Shown here piece after piece: positions 61,387 to 64,000 of a stretch of DNA of 64,000 nucleotides (its first letter is position 1; the number at the start of each line of letters is the position of its first letter). A program made the position numbers and the translations under genes. Source of the DNA: an uncultured Lachnospiraceae bacterium (GTDB lineage Bacteria; Bacillota; Clostridia; Lachnospirales; Lachnospiraceae); the NCBI GenBank assembly GCA_947625775.1, contig CANQPM010000001.1:124001-188000 (forward strand), read 5' to 3'. The notes beneath the pieces are model-generated. The model was given only the letters and a program-made list of their open reading frames with translations, was not told where the DNA came from and did no database searches.

Positions 61387-61765
61387 GGCACTCCTCCTTT
61401 TCTTCAAACCCTGTCAGGCTGATTTCATTTTCCTGTATCACAAGGGCATAGACCGGAATCCGAAGCTCCTTTGCCCTCCGGATTTCACCAAGCATTCCCC
61501 TGCTGATCCTGCTTCCGCACACCACCATTGCCTTGCTGAGTTCCAGAACGGACAGACCAAACTGCAGCCCGATTTCCCGTTCCTCTGGGATGTTGTCATC
61601 CAGGTACTCCGGCAGGAAGCTGTGCGGTGCGATTGCCCTGCAGCGAAACTGGCTGGCAACCATTTTTACATAAAAGCGGGCAAGGGACATATTTTCCCTG
61701 ATCTGCGCTTTTGTAGGCGCCGACAATGGCGAACAGATATATACCAGTTCCTTCTCTTCTATCAT
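61376..61765 (-). CDS. DUF4406/nucleoside deoxyribosyltransferase-like protein
   Basis: The 129-residue protein (LVYICSPLSAPTKAQIRENM; AIAPHSFLPEYLDD; GLSVLELSKAMVVCGSRISRGM) has the fold of nucleoside 2-deoxyribosyltransferase-like proteins (DUF4406 group) found in phages and plasmids. YICSPLS is the nucleotide-site motif. It may salvage or modify nucleotides. Start and stop overlap the neighbours by one and 11 bases, so it is in an operon with the exonuclease. Confidence 0.75.
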   Translation of the reverse strand: MIEEKELVYICSPLSAPTKAQIRENMSLARFYVKMVASQFRCRAIAPHSFLPEYLDDNIPEEREIGLQFGLSVLELSKAMVVCGSRISRGMLGEIRRAKELRIPVYALVIQENEISLTGFEEKEECHDM

Positions 61766-62805
61766 TAAGCCGCCTCCTTTTTCTTTACCGAAAAACGTCT
61801 GCTCTCGCTGACACTCACATAATCGTCATAAACATCCGGATGATTGATTTTCAGCTTTTCCAGTCCTTTTTTGTCAATCCCGGTGCGGTACATAGGGTTA
61901 TAAGTCACTTCGTACTCGCTGGTCCCTGTTTTCAGGACACCCCGGCAGCTGACGCCCAACTCCTCTACCACGCCTGCATAACTGGATTTCATCTGTTCCT
62001 CCAGCTTTTTTATCTGCGCTTCCAGAGCGGACTTTTCCGCCTTTCTTGCCAGATACTCCTCAAGATTTTTGGCAAGGGTGCGGCTGAGCTTTACCGAATC
62101 TGCGTCCTTATCGGCAGGCCCGTAATGCTTCCGGATGCTTTCCAGCACAAGGTCCGGTTTTTCCGTATAGGGAGGCTCTGCTTTTTTCAGGACATGCTCC
62201 GTCCAGAAATATTCCTCCTCCGCAATCAGATCTTCCTCAATATCCATGTCCCTTTCCATGTGGCGTATGAAAAACTCATCCTCGTTGTTCCCATACAGGC
62301 AGGCAAAATACACCTCATTCAGGTTCATCACTGCCATATAGTGACGCCCCTGGTACTCATAATTGACCGGGGTTGTGTCATTCTTCCACTTGTCCTGACA
62401 GTTATAATTGGTGGTCTTGCATTCCAAGATGCCGTAATGCCCGTCCGGGAACTCAATAAAAAAGTCCACGTCCGCAAGCATGAACGGATACAGCGGATGG
62501 CGGAACATCTTGCGGATAGGGAAAACCTTCAGACCGGTCTTTTGGGAAAAAATCTCTGCTACCAGATCCTCCAGCCTGTGCCCTACTTCCTTTGCCACCC
62601 AGTTGCCTTCTTCTTCATCCATGGCAGGCTGTAAGCCAATCTTGTCATAATATAAGTCCCGCTTTGTACAGAATGGGGAAAAGCCCATGATTGCCGCGCA
62701 GTCACTGCCTCCGATTCCCTGTTTCCTGTAATCGAGCCACTGCTCCCTTGTCAGCCCGTCTGTCTCCACCAGCACTTCCGCTTCATAATTCAAATTTAAA
62801 CCCAT
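61765..62805 (-). CDS. YqaJ-type exonuclease (viral recombinase family)
   Basis: This 346-residue protein has the lambda-exonuclease-like core: GIGGSDCAAIMGFSPFCTKRDLYYDK near residue 31, EVGHRLEDLVAE near 72, and the catalytic Asp and Glu-x-Lys in MLADVDFFIEF and GILECKTTNY (about residues 112-132). The C-terminal part is a coiled coil. YqaJ proteins produce single-stranded ends for annealing in recombination. Neighbouring SSB and ligase on the element fit a self-contained recombination set. It has a GGAAGGA site. Confidence 0.9.
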   Translation of the reverse strand: MGLNLNYEAEVLVETDGLTREQWLDYRKQGIGGSDCAAIMGFSPFCTKRDLYYDKIGLQPAMDEEEGNWVAKEVGHRLEDLVAEIFSQKTGLKVFPIRKMFRHPLYPFMLADVDFFIEFPDGHYGILECKTTNYNCQDKWKNDTTPVNYEYQGRHYMAVMNLNEVYFACLYGNNEDEFFIRHMERDMDIEEDLIAEEEYFWTEHVLKKAEPPYTEKPDLVLESIRKHYGPADKDADSVKLSRTLAKNLEEYLARKAEKSALEAQIKKLEEQMKSSYAGVVEELGVSCRGVLKTGTSEYEVTYNPMYRTGIDKKGLEKLKINHPDVYDDYVSVSESRRFSVKKKEAA

Positions 62806-62864
62806 ACATTCCTTCCTTTCCGGCAGATTCCAATTATGGTTTCCACCTGTGTATTTACATGTGC

Positions 62865-62893
62865 GAAAAAAGAGAAGGCTTTGACTCCTTCTC
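62865..62893 (-). terminator. Intrinsic terminator
   Basis: On the minus strand GAGAAGG and CCTTCTC (62887-62893 and 62872-62878) form a 7-bp stem followed by TTTTTTCG. It ends the transcript of the gene at 62998-64000. Confidence 0.85.
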
Positions 62894-62997
62894 TCTCCGC
62901 CGATTTTAAGTTTTCAGTTTTTATTTTCCTGAAGCTTAGCCGCCTCAGCTTTCTGCTTTGCAGTTTACTGTTTCTTGCAGAATCTCTGCACTTTCTT

Positions 62998-64000
62998 TTA
63001 CCATTTGTATGCTCCCGGAACATCAAAATCTTCCCAGCTGACAGAGAGCGCCCTTGCAATCTTCTCCTCCATCGCTGTCATTACACTGCCCTCTGCCCCT
63101 TCGCAGGCCAGACGGTACAGTATCTCCGAAATGCCATAGTAAATCTCATGGGCAGTGCAGGGGTCTTCCCCATACTGGGCAACAAATAAATCCACCGCAT
63201 CCGCACTGTATTTTCTGGCAATTCCGAGCTTATCCATAACGCCCTTCATACAGTTGACGGGATTCTGGATTGGAATGTGCAGGAGCCGGATCAGGTTTCC
63301 CGCCGCCAGCTGATATTTTCCGTACAACAGCTTTAACTGTTTGTCATACTCAGCAATACCAGTTCCGTTCCGATGTCCCAGTCTGAGCGGCTCCCCCAGG
63401 TTGATGGTAATATTCTCCCTGCCATACAGCAGCATGGGGTAAATATTGGCTCCGCCTGCCCCGGTATCCGAAGTTGTCACACGCACAACCGGAACCATTT
63501 CCTCTGCTGTCTTTCCTGCCAGGTCCAGTTCCTTCCGGTAAGCATCTAAAAGCGCCGGTTCCCCGGACAGCTCCCATAATGCCGATACCCGGTCATGCTC
63601 ATAAAAGCCGCCGAGGTAATGGACGCCGTGGAAGTTGGCGTTCAGATAGTCAATGGTATGCAGGTATAGCTGTTCCGTGTCAATCACGGCATAATCGCTG
63701 CCGTCACCGCCGAGAACCGCTGATACCTTCCCTTCTGAAATGCGCAGCAGGGCGTCTCCCTGTGCAACCTTCAGACACTCATTCAAAATCCTCGCATAGA
63801 CATTTCTCTCCACCCGGCGCAGTCCTGCACCGCCTATGCCTGCCCTGTCAAGAATACTCTTGATGGCGCAGCTCCTCACGGGATAATACTCATTTTTCAC
63901 CCTGAGCACCAGCCCGGTGTTGGAAATGGTGTCTTTAATGATGTCCTCGTCCACGCCTTCCCTTGCGTACTTCTCCCGCAGCTGGTCTGCAATCGGACTC
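62998..64000 (-). CDS. Hypothetical plasmid-type protein, 5' end outside window
   Basis: The frame is open from the right edge to the stop at 62998 (about 333 residues visible, reading through SPIADQLREKYAREGVDED at the edge). The protein is soluble with alpha/beta character (AVIDTEQLYLHTIDYLNANF; VRVTTSDTGAGGANIYPMLLYG; INLGEPLRLGHRNGTGIAEY). It looks like the DUF932-type proteins of phages and plasmids, but I am not certain. It is in the same direction as the exonuclease operon and separated from it by a terminator. Confidence 0.6.
   Translation of the reverse strand, partial: SPIADQLREKYAREGVDEDIIKDTISNTGLVLRVKNEYYPVRSCAIKSILDRAGIGGAGLRRVERNVYARILNECLKVAQGDALLRISEGKVSAVLGGDGSDYAVIDTEQLYLHTIDYLNANFHGVHYLGGFYEHDRVSALWELSGEPALLDAYRKELDLAGKTAEEMVPVVRVTTSDTGAGGANIYPMLLYGRENITINLGEPLRLGHRNGTGIAEYDKQLKLLYGKYQLAAGNLIRLLHIPIQNPVNCMKGVMDKLGIARKYSADAVDLFVAQYGEDPCTAHEIYYGISEILYRLACEGAEGSVMTAMEEKIARALSVSWEDFDVPGAYKW

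Overview
The window looks like a chromosome segment from a Gram-positive gut Firmicute, most likely a Clostridia/Lachnospiraceae relative. This is inferred from the gene content: an ECF transporter S component, flagellar-type chemoreceptors, a TnpV/Mob/integrase mobilizable element, the DUF5688/DUF5348/YqaJ plasmid-like gene set, strong AGGAGG ribosome sites, and a mix of moderately GC-rich core genes with AT-rich islands. No rRNA and no CRISPR array was seen.

1-11.5 kb is ordinary chromosome, nearly all on the minus strand: the end of an ECF S component, two chemoreceptors, a MATE transporter broken by an internal deletion, a LacI regulator, a TanB-like lipoprotein esterase with 60-bp repeats, an UlaG-like MBL hydrolase, a collapsed YbaK/prolyl-tRNA deacylase gene, and a 4Fe-4S aldo/keto reductase.

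11.7-22.8 kb is a decayed mobilizable element (A) carrying a defence operon. From one promoter near 20.13 kb the minus strand reads an excisionase-like HTH protein, a 990-aa restriction-methylase, a second N6-adenine methylase, a small frameshifted ORF, a SIR2 protein and a HerA-like ATPase (a SIR2-HerA system). Behind it are tnpV, the 3' half of a mob gene, the 5' part of an integrase gene, xis and a divergent XRE regulator. 22.95-29.6 kb is a sister element (B) with the same int-xis-xre end. It has an intact integrase, a MobC-like gene, an in-frame fusion of an AAA ATPase with a relaxase tail, and a DeoR-kinase-PHP cargo operon. Period-11 paired repeats lie at the apparent ends of both elements.

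29.8-64 kb is part of a larger plasmid-like or integrative conjugative element. It starts with a winged-helix replication-type protein and a coiled-coil partner, is interrupted by an IS1182-like insertion sequence and an AT-rich RiPP cluster (a Cys-every-fifth-residue precursor, a radical SAM/SPASM maturase, an ABC exporter and a PH-like protein), and continues with a long plus-strand run: a pilin-like membrane protein, zinc ribbon, sigma factor, SSB, MoxR-type AAA ATPase plus VWA protein, AbrB-like regulator, DUF5688, an orphan DNA methylase, many small unknown proteins and an NAD-dependent DNA ligase. The operons start from leaders rich in hairpins; two of these leaders share a conserved stem-loop.

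58.5-64 kb runs mostly on the minus strand: a tRNA array (Ser, Tyr, His, Glu, Glu, then Lys), small regulators, a serine recombinase fused to a RecD2 remnant, a YqaJ exonuclease and a partial gene leaving the window. The tRNA-Ser and tRNA-Lys genes are each interrupted by a related structured insert of about 51 bases in the same orientation. With the pentad RiPP, this is the best candidate for something undescribed.
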